Shown here piece by piece: positions 11,584-23,159 of a stretch of 64,000 nt of DNA. Every line of letters starts with the position of its first letter. The first letter of the stretch is position 1. A program made the position numbers and the translations under genes. The stretch comes from Xenopus tropicalis (taxonomy: Eukaryota > Chordata > Amphibia > Anura > Pipidae), in assembly GCF_000004195.4 (NCBI RefSeq), contig NC_030677.2, forward strand, positions 64,876,222 to 64,940,221, given 5' to 3'. Below the pieces are notes generated by a model. The model did not search any database. It was not told the DNA's origin and saw only the letters and a program-made list of their open reading frames with translations.

Positions 11584-12439
11584 GTAGTCGTTGCACCCAT
11601 GAGAATAATAAAGAACAAATAACACCAAGTATATAAAATATACCCTCATACATTGCAAGTGAGTGGAGCTCACAATCTTGAAACTTACTCTTAGAAGTGT
11701 TCATCTTAATACACATTATCACATATGCCCTCCAGTTAGTGAAGTGAAACTTTGAGATGCTGAAAATTCTATTTCAGCACATATTTTTTGCCTGTCCTTC
11801 CCCCCTAAATGTACAGTCATTATACATGAACTGCCTTGAACTCAAAGAGAAAGTACAAAGTTGTGTTGGCCTACTAAATCCTTGTTAGTATGTTAGAGAG
11901 GTTTAGAACTGTAGTCATGCCAAAAACAACAGATCAATAATCTCCAGACAGTTGACCTCAGTGTATGCATCTGCACCTTTTTTAAATAAAGAATCTTTAC
12001 AGTTAGCTGCAGTGTAATCAGCAGGCTCATTGTGAAAGACGACCCATCCACTGCCAAGTAAAGTATTTATCATTAGCAGTTAGTCATCAGTTGGTCAAGT
12101 TTTCTCTATTGCACTCAGGTTTTCTTAATACAGAGAATGCTAGAAAGAATGATTCCACATTTGTGCAAGTTCTATTAACTTTGTAAAAAAAAAAAATTTA
12201 ACTATGTCTAGTGCAGAACAGCTTAATTTATATATGTGTTGATGTCCCTATTGGTTGAAATGGATTTAATCAGGTTTTACCTGTCAAGAAAACTCAAAAG
12301 ACATTCATTAATATCAAAGAAAAGGAATCTGTTAATTATTTTTCAAAGTTGAGCATCTTGGCCATTTGCACCCTTATACCCCTTTTTTTGTAAGTTTACA
12401 GTTGTGAGAATAACAACATTACATTCTATTCCTTATAAT
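11584..12439. other. No gene or repeat recognised
   Basis: AT-rich sequence with no frame of interest and no terminal repeat seen. Confidence 0.45.
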
Positions 12440-12447
12440 GGTAGAAA

Positions 12448-12947
12448 TAGGGTTGCCACCTGGCAGGTATATGGCTGGCCTACTTAGTAAATCACTGGAT
12501 ATGGTTGTTAATGGTATTACAAATTTACTGGCAGTGTACTTGGTGATAACATTCCCTGACCCTCTACACTGCTGATCACCCTTTATCACTCTCTCTAGTG
12601 ATGAGCAAATTTCCGCATTTCGTCATCAGCTGATTTTTTTGCAAAATGGCTGCACGGCTGCAATAATTTGCAGCAAAATATTTTTTGCGTGTGTCAAGAA
12701 AAAAGTGCGCAGCAAAAAAAGTTGTGGTCACATAAAAATGGGCGAGGTCGGGTCAAAATAGGCGCGGTCACATAAAAAAAAACATGGGACAAATTCCCTC
12801 GGGACTAATGGGTTCACCTCTGCTGCGACTATAACCCTGCCCATTTCCCTGATTATTTACTGTCCCAAACCACCTTTCCCCCACCCAGCCCACTCTCTGC
12901 CCCAACTCCAAGGCCGGTATTAGTCATAGAAAAAGGTGGCAACCCTA
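12448..12947. mobile_element. hAT element with TAGGGTTGCCACCT termini
   Basis: Exact 14-base terminal inverted repeats TAGGGTTGCCACCT. The 8-bp flanks GGTAGAAA (12440-12447) and GGTAGGAA (12948-12955) agree at 7 of 8 positions, which fits hAT. No transposase. A TAGTGATG MITE is nested at 12596-12807. A fragment of the same family starts at 50257. Confidence 0.78.
12596..12807. mobile_element. Nested hAT-type MITE (TAGTGATGAGC family), decayed right end
   Basis: It starts TAGTGATGAGCAAATTTCCG. The interior is rich in CAAAAAA and GTCACATAAAAA stretches, and it ends GGGACAAATTCCCTCGGGAC-TA where the family normally has GCTCATCACTA. No target duplication survives. Confidence 0.6.
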
Positions 12948-13027
12948 GGTAGGAAAGATAGTCAGATATAATTATAGTCTTCATTAAACATCTTATTGCC
13001 TAACCAAAATTCTATGCTTGTATTAAA

Positions 13028-13182
13028 CCAGGCCTGGGCTGGCAATCTGTGGACTCTGGAAAATGTCGGGAGGGCTGCTGAACATGCCATAGACAGTGAC
13101 TGTTTAGAGGGCTGGTGGGGGGTTGTTAGGGCCTCTGTGTATTTTAAATACCAAGGCCTATTTTGAGTCCCAGTCTGGACTG
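13028..13182. mobile_element. Short GC-rich hAT element (155 bp)
   Basis: It runs CCAGGCCTGGGCTGG to CCAGTCTGGACTG, imperfect inverted termini, and is bounded by a perfect 8-bp duplication GTATTAAA (13020-13027, 13183-13190). It is markedly GC-richer than its flanks. It is similar in size and ends to 53251-53408. Confidence 0.75.
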
Positions 13183-13190
13183 GTATTAAA

Positions 13191-14324
13191 TACTGTCAAA
13201 ATTACTTTGACTAAATAATTGATTAACATCTGCAGTATTCAATGAATTTTTTGTTATAAAATAAAAATCCTAACTTAGTGACATGTTATTTACACCGCCA
13301 TCATTATACAGTATGAGTCTCAGAATTAGCAGAACTGAATGCTATAGTATGCTAGTGAATAAACATCATGCATTTTACAAGAGGCAGTCGTCTGAACACC
13401 TGTAACATTTGCCAGAACTGAAAGCCAAGAGTGAATGACCGACTACAGAATCAAAGACATTTCATGTGCAGACATGTTTTGGATTAATTCTAAACAGTAT
13501 ATATATTTTATTCATTACATTATTATATCATAATTAAGCAGCAATAAATATTTAATATATGTAGAACATTATCTACTCCAAAATAATGTCTCAGTAAAAA
13601 GTTCTCTTGACCTTATTCTCAAGAGAAAGGATTCAGCATGGAATTATTTGGCAAACAACATCGTTTACACAGCATGAATACCCATATGAAATATATTAGT
13701 TGAATTACAAGATTTTTATATGGTTGTTTGTGCATTGCCAAATAAAATGTTACCTGATTTTCTAAAGATTTATAAAGTGTTGATCAGCTTTGGCTATCTC
13801 TTCTTAGAAAATAACATTAATCTGATGTCAACGTGAAATATTGAGCCACTTGAACAATAGCAATATTCAAAAAGGAAAGCCAGATGAATATTTAAAGTTT
13901 AAAAATATTCTTCTTTATATAATGTCATTTAGAAAATGGCCTTTAATATTGCCCACATGTCTTAAGTAAGCAGAGCATAGCGGAGAGGAGAAATTTATTA
14001 TTAGGTACAATACTTAGAAGATTAGAGCAGCTGCAAGCAGTATTTAGTAACTGTGCAATTCAAAACATAACCTACTTAAAGAGACATTTTACAGACTGAT
14101 TATAGGTCCAGAAAATACTACATGACTTTCCCAATTAGTGTTGTATTGCACTGTAAATTTTTAGAAAGCATAAGATTAATTCTCCTAATTAGCATTGTTA
14201 TGTATTGTTGTGTAAATTAAGAGATATGTATATCTCCTTCACCTGCCATGGTCTGCTTTTGGGCAGGTGAATTAAACCCCAGGGGGCCCGTTTGCTTATG
14301 TTCATATTTATATTTTTGTTCTCA
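13191..14324. other. Repeat-poor AT-rich stretch
   Basis: No gene and no terminal repeats. The segment 13590-13960 has the look of ordinary single-copy vertebrate non-coding DNA. Confidence 0.4.
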
Positions 14325-14735
14325 TAAATCATATTCTTAAGCACTAAAAATCATGGATTTGACTAGTTACCCCAAAACACAGAAAATTCATAATTTAATA
14401 AATGTGAAACCATGAAAAAGAAATAAAACTTCTCCATATTAAAAGCTGTTACAATCATGTAGACGTCAATGGGAGCTGTCCTAGACAAACTGTAACAATC
14501 TTTATTTAATTTGTGGTTTTAGAGGTTTTCGTGGGGTTTTTTTTTAAGTGCACGAAAGTTCTTACAAAAACTAGTTTCAGGGTTTTCATATATTTATTTA
14601 GATTTTTCATTCATGCTTTTTATATTAGGCTGTTTTAAAAAATGACTTGGTTTTGTGGTTTTAATGAAAATAATTTTTTTGTGGTTTCACAAACCACTAA
14701 AACCATGAAAATCAGAATGTTGATACTGTATATCT
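14325..14735. repeat. MITE-like repeat, GTGGTTT / AAACCAC family
   Basis: The interior holds CATGTAGACGTCAATGGGAG, matching comparable phrases at 45288, 47170 and 57080. The outer parts carry complementary AAACCAC and GTGGTTT stretches. Ends are approximate because the terminal repeats have decayed. Confidence 0.5.
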
Positions 14736-15097
14736 GGCCCTGTGTGTGATGTACTACATTTCTACATCCTTTTTACATTTCAGGTAGACTTTAACTGCAT
14801 TTGTTTGTATCTTCAAGTAAGAAGAACAAAAATCATAGGCATATTGGAAGCTGAGGCATATTGGAAGTGTCAATAGGCTGGAAACCTGTAGTCATAAATA
14901 TTCATATGCCAAGAATAAAACTAGGCATGTGTGTCTATTGGCTACCTCAAATTCTACTAAGTTAATAAAGTGTTGAAAACTTTGGCGTGTCCTAGTTATT
15001 GTCATCATGCAGTAGAAGCCTACCGACTTCTGTTCATTGGATAGCTATTGGATACCTTTCAAACATACAGTTTCTGATGGTGATATTAAGTTATAAT

Positions 15098-15170
15098 TAG
15101 TGATGAGCGAAATAATTGGAATTGCCACATTATTGCCACTGGCAGATCTTTTTCCAAAACGGAACGTGTG
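15098..15170. mobile_element. Left-end fragment of a TAGTGATGAGC hAT MITE
   Basis: It starts TAGTGATGAGCGAAATAATT, but no matching right end follows. The right edge is approximate. Confidence 0.5.
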
Positions 15171-15479
15171 ACTACTTATAATCCCATAGGACAGTTAAGC
15201 ATGCAGGAATATCTCATGAACTCAAGCTGCCCTTACAGATGCAGTGACTAGAAACACTTTCCAGGTGCCTAAATAGTCTTTTGTGTGTGTGTTTGTGCAT
15301 TAATCTACCCAGGCCTTGCCTGCTGAGTAAGACAGAGATGGAACTATTATGTTACAAAGCCTCAGCGGCAAGAACTTAGAACCCTGTCATCATTTTAAGA
15401 AAAATGAAGGGAGAATAAAAGAAGGAAAACGTAGGGGGGAAAGTCTGTTAAAGACCTAAAACTGTGATGCAAATTTACC

Positions 15480-15670
15480 TTTCAGCAGGGCAATTACTCA
15501 AGGCACAAAGTTATATCTGAAGAATGTTCTTAATTGGTTTTGGCTGGAATGGAAAGGCCTGTTAATTGCAGTCCATTAAAGATTCACACCCAACCTAGCA
15601 TTTTTAGCAAGTTTACCAAGAAGTAAAAATGGAAAATCTGGCAGAGATTTATGTAGAATAGTTTGCAGTT
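15480..15670. other. Repeat-free block with clustered TAAT-type motifs
   Basis: It contains GGCAATTACTCAAGG, CTTAATTGG and GTTAATTGCAGTCCATTAAAG-like homeodomain-type cores within 120 bases, and no sign of transposon ends. Possible conserved non-coding element; this is only an impression of sequence texture. Confidence 0.2.
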
Positions 15671-15739
15671 TTAACTAGAAAGAGAAATGTAAGAACAAAC
15701 TTCATGTTGGCTTGGCTTGAAAAACATGCAAAGTCACTG

Positions 15740-16240
15740 AATAAAATCTGATTGGCTGTTATTGGCTGTACCCAGTTTCTCTATCATTGGACCACAATCA
15801 TACAGTAAAGAACACAGTGCAAATGTAAAGGACCCTGGTTTTAATAGTGTCAAAATGGCAGAAATTTAAATTCTCCACTGGAAGTCAATGAGTGACATCT
15901 GATTGATGGTTGGTGGCTCCACCCATGTTTTCTAACCTTGAACTGCAGTTACTCAGTGACTAACTCTGCCAAATTTAGGGACCCTGGCATTAATACTTAA
16001 AGAATAACAGCAGTTAAAATTTAAACCAATAAAAGTCAATGAGTGAAATCTAAATGACTGTTAGTGGTTCCGCCCACTTTTACTAACCTTGAACTGCAGT
16101 CCACCAGGGACTAATTTTGCAAAGTATGGGGACCCTGGCATTAGTGCTGTGAGAAAGGCAGCAGTTTAAATATAAACCAATTAAGTTTAATGGGTGGAAA
16201 CTGATTGGCTGTTGGTGGCCCTGCCCATGTTTTCTTTAAA
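15740..16240. repeat. Tandem array, about 150-bp period, roughly three units
   Basis: GGACCCTGG begins at 15830, 15979 and 16130, giving periods of 149 and 151. Each unit continues through a (A)GTCAATG(A)GTG-like stretch, GATTG(A/G)(C/T)GGTTGGTGG-like sequence, a (CT)CCACCCATGTTTTCT block and ACCTTGAACTGCAGT. A partial unit precedes the first. Units are diverged, so the array is not newly formed. Confidence 0.75.
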
Positions 16241-16640
16241 GTGATACCGGCACTCAAAAGCTACTTTTCTAAATATTAATGTACATAAAAAGTTGCCTCT
16301 AGGTCATATTGATCAGATGGGATCGCTTAGAAAAGCACAGGCAACCTACTCTGCTATAGGATGAAGAATTGTGGGGAGTTTTGGTGTTGTACCTCTAAAA
16401 TTGTAGGAGGAAAAGTGTTTAGAAAATTTTACAAAATTTGTGTTGCTAGAATAATTTAGCTTCCTGAAGTACAGATTCTAGTTTAATAGCAGCAATATAT
16501 TTTATTAAATGAAATCACATTCCATGAAGTGACACTATAGGCAGAGCGAACTGATGAAATGTTATTTTATGTGATGGCTCTATTCTTTGCATTTTTTATG
16601 TGTTGTTATTTAGTTCTTTGACATTATTCTTTGACATTTA

Positions 16641-17507
16641 GGGGCACATTTACTAAAATCTGTTTTATTTCTGGGCTTAAAACACAATATGGTAAAAATT
16701 CAGAGTAACCACGATAATTTTTGAAGTTCTAAAATGTCTTGACAATGCTTTTATTGTTTGTACGAAAATATCACAATTGCGGTTCAAAAGTCACAAAATT
16801 TGTGTGCCAAAAAGTTTGTTATGCCACAAAAACCTTTCTGGCTTTGATGCCTTCCATGTCTGGCTTTGGAAGCCTTCCACAGGACTCAATGGCACTCGAC
16901 AGATCAAACCTGGCGAAAAGATACTCAAAGCGTTAACTAATTACGAAATGTAATTTTTTTGTGGAAATTTAAAGGAACAGTAACACCAAAAAATTAAAGA
17001 GCTTTAAAGTAATAAAAATATAATGCACTGTTGCCCTGCACTGGTAAAAGTTGTGTGTTTACTTCAGAAAGTCTACTATAATTTATACAATAAGCTGCTG
17101 TGTAGCCACGGGGGCAGCCATTCAAGCTGGAAAAAAGGAGAAAAGGCACAGGTTACATAGCAGATAACAGATAAGTTCTGTAGAATACAATAGTGTTTTA
17201 TCTGTTATCTGCTATGTGCCTGTGCCTTTTCTCCTTTGAATGGCTGCCTCCATGGCTACATAGCAGCTTAATTATATAAATTATAGTAGAGTTTCTGAAG
17301 TAAACACACAACTTTTACCAGTGCAGGGCAGCAGCACATTATATTTTAGTTACTTTTATACACTTTCATTTTTTGGTGTTACTGTTCCTTTAATGAAAAC
17401 CATGAAAAACCCGTGGAATTTTAACAAACTTTTCCCATTCATTCTGAAATGTTCTATAAGTTAGAAAAAATACAAAATTTTCTCAAAATTTTTAGTATAT
17501 GGGCCCC
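16641..17507. mobile_element. Harbinger-like MITE interrupted by a T2 MITE
   Basis: Ends GGGGCACATTTACTAAAAT and TTTAGTATATGGGCCCC, with TTA on both sides (16638-16640, 17508-17510), the TWA duplication expected for PIF/Harbinger. It is the same family as 10659-11580. The T2 element at 16969-17393 splits it. Confidence 0.75.
16969..17393. mobile_element. T2-type MITE (Kolobok-like), nested
   Basis: Termini TTAAAGGAACAGTAACACC and GGTGTTACTGTTCCTTTAA are exact inverted repeats bounded by TTAA. The interior is a second inverted repeat: GGAGAAAAGGCACAG ... TATCTGTTATCTGCTATGT. The close relative at 51418-51804 shares both layers. Non-autonomous. Confidence 0.88.
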
Positions 17508-17864
17508 TTAGATGCCGAAATGCATAAAAAATGCAAATACCTTAAATCATTAAGTTCACATCACTTAAATAGCACAAATAGCTGCCCCAAGCATTTACAG
17601 ATGGTGTTCTTTTAAATTTGGGTTTTACAGAGTTTTGACGCATAAGAAATAAAGAAAAATTCAATTCACGGTTCTTAATTTGAAAAAAATATTTTTATCG
17701 AACTTTACTGCACTAAGGTTTACATGGCAACATGTAAGAATGTCAAATATATGCTATAAAGGGAAGTTTGGGAACAAACTTCATGTTTTCTTAAAAAAAG
17801 TGTCCCACAGGAAAAATTACAGGGAGGACAAGTGTTATAATAAATAAGTATAAATACACAGGGA

Positions 17865-18245
17865 GTAAGTGCCATGTGGTATGAGACACAGTAGGAAGGA
17901 GGTCCCTGCCCCGTAGAGCTTACAGTCTAAGTGGTTGGGTAACATACAGGCACAAACTGGAAGGTAAGAGTGCACCAGGTATGGGCATTTGCCCTTAAGC
18001 GCTGGACTAGGGAAAATAATGTTTTAGTGCTCCAGAGGGTAACAGCTAAGCTTTTTCTTAAAGAGAGTTAGTGAGTGTTCCCTACGCAAGAGCAACAGAG
18101 AAGGAGCGGTTAGAGAGATAGGAAGAGAACCAGGATGCAGCTTGATCCCGGATACCCAGAGAATAGAGAATTTGCATAAAGACAGAATGGTCGACAGTAT
18201 CAAAAACAGAAAAAAGGTCAAGGAAAAATCTGCATAGACTCTTCT
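17865..18245. repeat. Interspersed repeat, family not assigned
   Basis: It contains phrases I associate with a long amphibian repeat: CCGTAGAGCTTACAGTCTAAG, then GATCCCGGATACCCAGAGAA, then TTTGCATAAAGACAGAATGG. Edges are approximate and no terminal repeats are visible. The segment at 30570-30950 may be another part of the same family. Confidence 0.4.
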
Positions 18246-18309
18246 AGTCTAGTTCTAATATGCAGCAATGGTGCACCTGAGATATTGGTTTGTCTGAAAT
18301 CATCAAACT

Positions 18310-18585
18310 AAACAGATCTGTTATCTGTTATCTGGGAACCTGTCATACAGAAAGCTGAATTACTGGAAGGCTATCTCCCATAGACTCCATTTTAATGAAA
18401 TAATGCTTTCCTTTTTCTCTGTACTTGATCCTTATTATTGGGGGCACAACAATCCTATTGGGTTTAATTTATGTTTAAATGATTTTTTTAGTAGACTTAA
18501 GGTATGAAGTTCCAAATTACGGAAAGACCCTTATCCGGAAAACCCTAGGTCCCAAGCATTCTAGGTAACAGGTCCCATACAATGA
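18310..18585. mobile_element. Decayed TACAGG-family MITE
   Basis: It keeps TAGACTCCATTTTAATGAAAT, CCTATTGGGTTTAATTTATG, AATTACGGAAAGACC and GGTCCCAAGCATTCTAGGTAA, in the order of the complete copies. Both terminal TACAGG motifs are lost. Confidence 0.6.
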
Positions 18586-20250
18586 CTCTGGACCATAGAG
18601 TTATACTTGTATGATAATAACAATCATACTGAATGTATATATCTCAGAAGGTACAGTATATAATCTTAGTGGCACATCTTGGGTCTGGTCATCTGTATGA
18701 TTTAAAGCCAGAGAAAAATATATATTTTTTTTATATTTCACATTGGTATAATTCTGGGACCAAGTATTATGCTTGTTTAATGCAGTAGCCAAACTAAATG
18801 CGTGCATTATACACTGCAGGGATTCTGGGGTCTAGTGGTATCCTGCAAATTGCATACTACAGCTGCATCTCCTCTTCAGTTCCTCATCTGCTGATGCACA
18901 ATGAACTGACTGATATTTTCAAACACATTAGGTCATGTGGAATCTGACAAGATCGCAGGATGGTCTGTTACTACGAGTCCACTGTCTGATTTATATGGCT
19001 AGACAGATCTACTTAAATTAATATACAGTATGGAATGTATGCCCAGCTTTATTGCTTCCTACCCTCTGGCCAACCTTTACTTAACCTTGATTTGTTTTTA
19101 CCATTTGTTTATTATTTTAAAATTGCTCACCTTTCCGAAAGTAAAATATTGCAAATGTATACAAAAAAAAATTTCTATGCCTTAGATTAGAACTGATGTT
19201 GTATACTGACTTTAAACATATACATTTTTATAATTATTTGTACCCTGCAACTGAATAGTATTTGCACTAAAAATATAATAAACACAACTAAGATGTTGAT
19301 TACATCTGGCTTGACTCTGGGCTACGTAATGAAGTGCTGTTTTGAAAGTTGTCAAAGCAATGAGAATGTACTATTTGGGTTAAATGAGGATAATATGGTT
19401 TTCTGTTGGTTAATCAGCAGTTCTCTAAGGGAGACCCTGCAAAGAAAGACCAATTTGGGGACCCGCATTGCAGTACTCCCTATACAACTGGGTGGCAAAC
19501 TATTATTTTGTGTTTGTTTTCTTAAAATGCAATGATGGGAACGTTTAGCCAATAATTCTGAAGTGTTGAACAGACATTTTTGCAAATCTCTTGTTATGTT
19601 CCCAGATCTTAACTTCTTGTCCTTAGAGAAATGAATCACACTAAATAGTGGGTCATATAAAAATAGTAGCTGAATGTTATATAAATATCTGGATTTATTG
19701 CAAATCTGAAGTAAATGGGACCACCCATTTTATTATTCTAAATGTTGACTGGGATTCACAGGCAAAACATAAAAAAATATAGAGATTTTTTTTTCTTCTG
19801 CTCACTGAAGAAATATGTTTTCTCTACTACAGCCCACCCAAAAGTGTTAAAAATGTGTACTTCCTTAGAACATGTAAATAGTTATTCAGACTGAAATGCA
19901 TTGTAAAAATGTGTATTCCCAAGTTTTTCTGCTAAATACATGTATAAAATGAATATGCTACAATATTTATTTCAGGGTCATTGTAAGTGTATTATGAATA
20001 AAATACAGACTGTAACAATGGGCAGGTTCATTATCAGCGAAAGGCCAACACCATAAACCTCCAAATCGTCCAAATCTTTTTCCTGAAGATATTTGTTAAG
20101 CAATCTTTTGTAATCTTTGCTGATTTTTGTAAAATAAAGATATTTATACTGTTAATTTAGCTCAGTGTTCTACAGCAGCTATTCATTTTGGTTCCTTGAG
20201 TCCTACATCATCCAATGGCTAGCTGAATATGCTAGAAAGCTACTAACCAT
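18586..20250. other. No gene or repeat recognised
   Basis: AT-rich sequence. Overlapping opposing frames at 19293-19639 show no domain. Confidence 0.4.
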
Positions 20251-20258
20251 TACATGTA

Positions 20259-20436
20259 GGGACATATTAATTAACATTGGAGACAAACATCACCAGTGAT
20301 GTTGCCCGTAGCAACCAATTAGCAATTAGATTTAAACAGTCACCTTCCATTTAGAAAACAAAAGCAAAGATCCGATTCGTTGCTATGGGCAACATCACTT
20401 GCAATGTTTGTCTCCAATGTTAATAAATACACCCCC
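20259..20436. mobile_element. Palindromic MITE (TTAACATTGGAGACAAACAT)
   Basis: Long inverted termini: GGGACATATTAATTAACATTGG on the left and GGGGGTGTATTTATTAACATTGG read from the right, each continuing into AGACAAACAT. GATGTTGCCCGTAGCAACC pairs with GTTGCTATGGGCAACATC nearer the centre. It is 178 bp with no coding capacity. The type is probably Harbinger-like; the target duplication is not clean. Confidence 0.7.
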
Positions 20437-20505
20437 TAGTTTAAATAATAATAAACCTGTGATAGAATTTGACAAATGTGCCATCTCCACAATGAAATTG
20501 CAACA

Positions 20506-21011
20506 TTAAAGGAAAATTATACCCCCAGAATGAATACTTAACCAATAAATAGTTTATATTATGTTAAGTGAACTATTAAGGAATCTCGCCAAACTGGAAT
20601 ATATATCAGTAAATATTGCCCTTTTACATCCTTTCCCTTGAGCCACCATTTAGTGATGGGCTGTGTGCTCCCTCAGAGATCACCTGACAGGAAATAATGC
20701 AGCTTTAACTGTAACAGGAAGTAGTGTGGGAGTAAAAGACTGAACTCTGCCCATTTATTGGCTGATGGGCCTAGCATGTATGTGTGCCTTGGCTTGTTTG
20801 TGTGAATCCTATGATCCCAGGAGGCGGCCCTTAGTTCTTACAATGGCAATTTTCTATGAAGGATTACCCAATAGCACATACTGCTAAAATAGTATATTTT
20901 TATGAAAATGGTTTATTTAAATGAAGCGGGGTTTTACATATGAGCTTGTTTATGCAATATATTTTTATAGAGACTTACATCTACTGTTTGGGGGTATAGT
21001 TTTCCTTTTAA
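20506..21011. mobile_element. T2-type MITE (TTAAAGGAAAA..TATACCCCC)
   Basis: Left TTAAAGGAAAATTATACCCCC and right (inverted) TTAAAAGGAAAACTATACCCCC, each at a TTAA. The interior includes a GC-richer block around 20640-20830. No coding frame. Confidence 0.75.
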
Positions 21012-21125
21012 AAAAACTGGCAGTAGGTCAATTAAAATACAGCCTAAATGTTCCAAGCAAAATAATCAATAATCAAGCAATTAATCAATAAAAATAAAAC
21101 AAAAGGCTACGTATGCCATAGTCTA

Positions 21126-21270
21126 CCTAAAGGGACAACCCAACAAAAAATAAAAAGCTAATAACCACACACCCCAGAATAATTTTAAATGCTACATTTA
21201 TTTTAACCAAATACAACTTATTTAGATGTCAAATCTCTTTAAATTGCAGATACATTTCCCCTTTAAAAAT
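21126..21270. repeat. Partial T2-like repeat
   Basis: It starts CTAAAGGGACAACCCAAC and continues with the AAAAGCTAATAACCACAC type of interior. No right end was found. Confidence 0.35.
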
Positions 21271-21609
21271 TACATTATTTTACCTTAACAGCAATTAATA
21301 CTGCATTCTATGATTGAATAAAATAAATAACAACTTAAAGACCACACTTAAAAGCTGCAAATCATATACTCGTTTATACAATTGATACACATACAAAACA
21401 TCAGATGATAATATGTTGTTATATGGAATTTTCATCATATAAGTCATTTCAGGTAGCACTGATATGATGGGTGGTGGATGGTGTAATGAAAATGAAGACT
21501 GGATGAGTTCACAATTTATACCATACAGTCACAGAATTCCACAATTGGTGATGGTTTTAGTATGAGATACAGTAAATGGTGAAAGTGACCAGTATTATAC
21601 AGTCAGAAG

Positions 21610-21789
21610 TAGTAATGATGAGTGAATTTTTTCCCCAGACAGTGAATTTCTGTATTTCGCCATTGTTGAATTGTGTTGCATCACATTAGGCGTGGTCGCT
21701 GCAAAAATGGGAGCGAGCAACAAAAATAAGATGTAGGTGACAAAAAAAAATGTGAATCTGTACCAGCCCAAAAAATGTGCTTATCCCTA
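21610..21789. mobile_element. Decayed hAT-type MITE (TAGTGATGAGC family)
   Basis: Left end TAGTAATGATGAGTGAAT, right end GTGCTTATCCCTA. It has the family-type interior GGCGTGGTCGCTGCAAAAATGGG. The target duplication is not recognisable. Confidence 0.55.
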
Positions 21790-22714
21790 GAGTAGAGATA
21801 TGCATGATATAAAAAAATAACTCACTCTGATTAAGTGCTTCTTACATCAGAGAGCATGTCAAAATGCAGTCCACTTATACCTCTTTTCCCCTCCATGGGG
21901 CTTATATATAGTATACTAAAAAATTCTTTACTGCTGTTTATTGTCATTTTGTGTGTTTGTTGCATATACTGCGGTAGCTGGTGTGCCACAATTTTGACAG
22001 CAAATCCTTAAGATTTCTTTGTCCCATGGGGATATGTATTCATGTTTTAGAAAGCAACTTTGCCCTGAGACTGCTGTTGAGACTCAACTTGTTAAAAAAC
22101 ACTGATGAAGTTAAAAAATATAATCCTTTTATAGCACCAAATATCCATATAGTAGCACAGCAGTGTTAAAAGAAGCAACACAAAATGCCATGCTAGTGAA
22201 AATAGAAATTTTATATATTAGTCCACACCAAAGGTATTCTGTGAAATGTTGGCAGCAGATAAGGGGCTTTTAAACACTTGTAAACATTTCAAATATAAGC
22301 CCATAAGGGCTATTTGGGATTTATGAGTGTTTAAAGACTGCAGTAATTAGTCTGGAAGAAAAAGATACATAATGAATGATGCTACTGTTTTCCAAAGTGC
22401 AACATAAAATAGGCGCCTGTGATTTTTTTGTTATCATAGGCTACAAAATGCCTTTGCAACTTATATGGACACAAGCCCATCCTATTCTTAAACAATAATA
22501 AAAGTGGGTAGCAACAAAAGAAACAGTAGAAGTGTAGAACTAGCGCTTTGCAGATAGAAATGTTAGGCAGGAGGGAAGTGTAAGATATTGTTTTAAAATA
22601 GTCTAATCCTCTCAATTCTATTCAACAGAACATTGCGTAGCAGTTTTAATGACTATCCCAATGAATGCCTCTTCTATATTAATATTAGATATGCACAGTG
22701 GAAGAAATTATATC
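21790..22714. other. No gene or repeat recognised
   Basis: AT-rich sequence with 62- and 77-codon frames (21981-22169, 22615-22382) of no recognisable family. Confidence 0.4.
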
Positions 22715-22785
22715 AGAACAGGTATAAGGGATCCTTTTGTAATTTGGATCACCATTCCATAAGTCTGCTAAAAATCATTTGTTCA
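22715..22785. repeat. TACAGG-family fragment
   Basis: It reads ACAGGTATAAGGGATCC, TTTTGTAATTTGGATC and then ACCATTCCATAAGTCTGCT, matching the left part of complete copies. It stops at the T2 element that follows. Confidence 0.55.
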
Positions 22786-23020
22786 TTAAAGGAGAAGGAA
22801 AGGCTTATAAAGAGTTAATCTCAAGCTGCAGGAATACCTTCAGTTGTCTCAATAGTGCAGGAGAGAGCAGAGAGCTGCATGTCTTTGGCACATGAATTAC
22901 AGACACAAGAAATATTTTGACAGAGAAGTCAGTGCAGCGTTTCTGTGAGTGCTTATGGCTGTATTTACATAGACCTTTCTGATAAAACTTACTTAGTTTT
23001 TACCTTTCCTTCTCCTTTAA
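22786..23020. mobile_element. T2-type MITE (TTAAAGGAGAAGGAAAGG)
   Basis: Inverted ends TTAAAGGAGAAGGAAAGG and CCTTTCCTTCTCCTTTAA match exactly over 18 bases and sit at TTAA. It is 235 bp. It lies immediately after a TACAGG-family fragment, so it probably inserted there. Confidence 0.85.
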
Positions 23021-23159
23021 ACAAATTCTGTAACAAAGGGATTGAGTTTTACCTTCTTTCAAGGTTTACTGGCTCCCAGAGGGTTTTACCCTTGAAAGCA
23101 AGTAAGTTGCAGCTAAAACACAGCCCCTTAAATGTATAGTGAAGAGCAGGGGGAATGGA

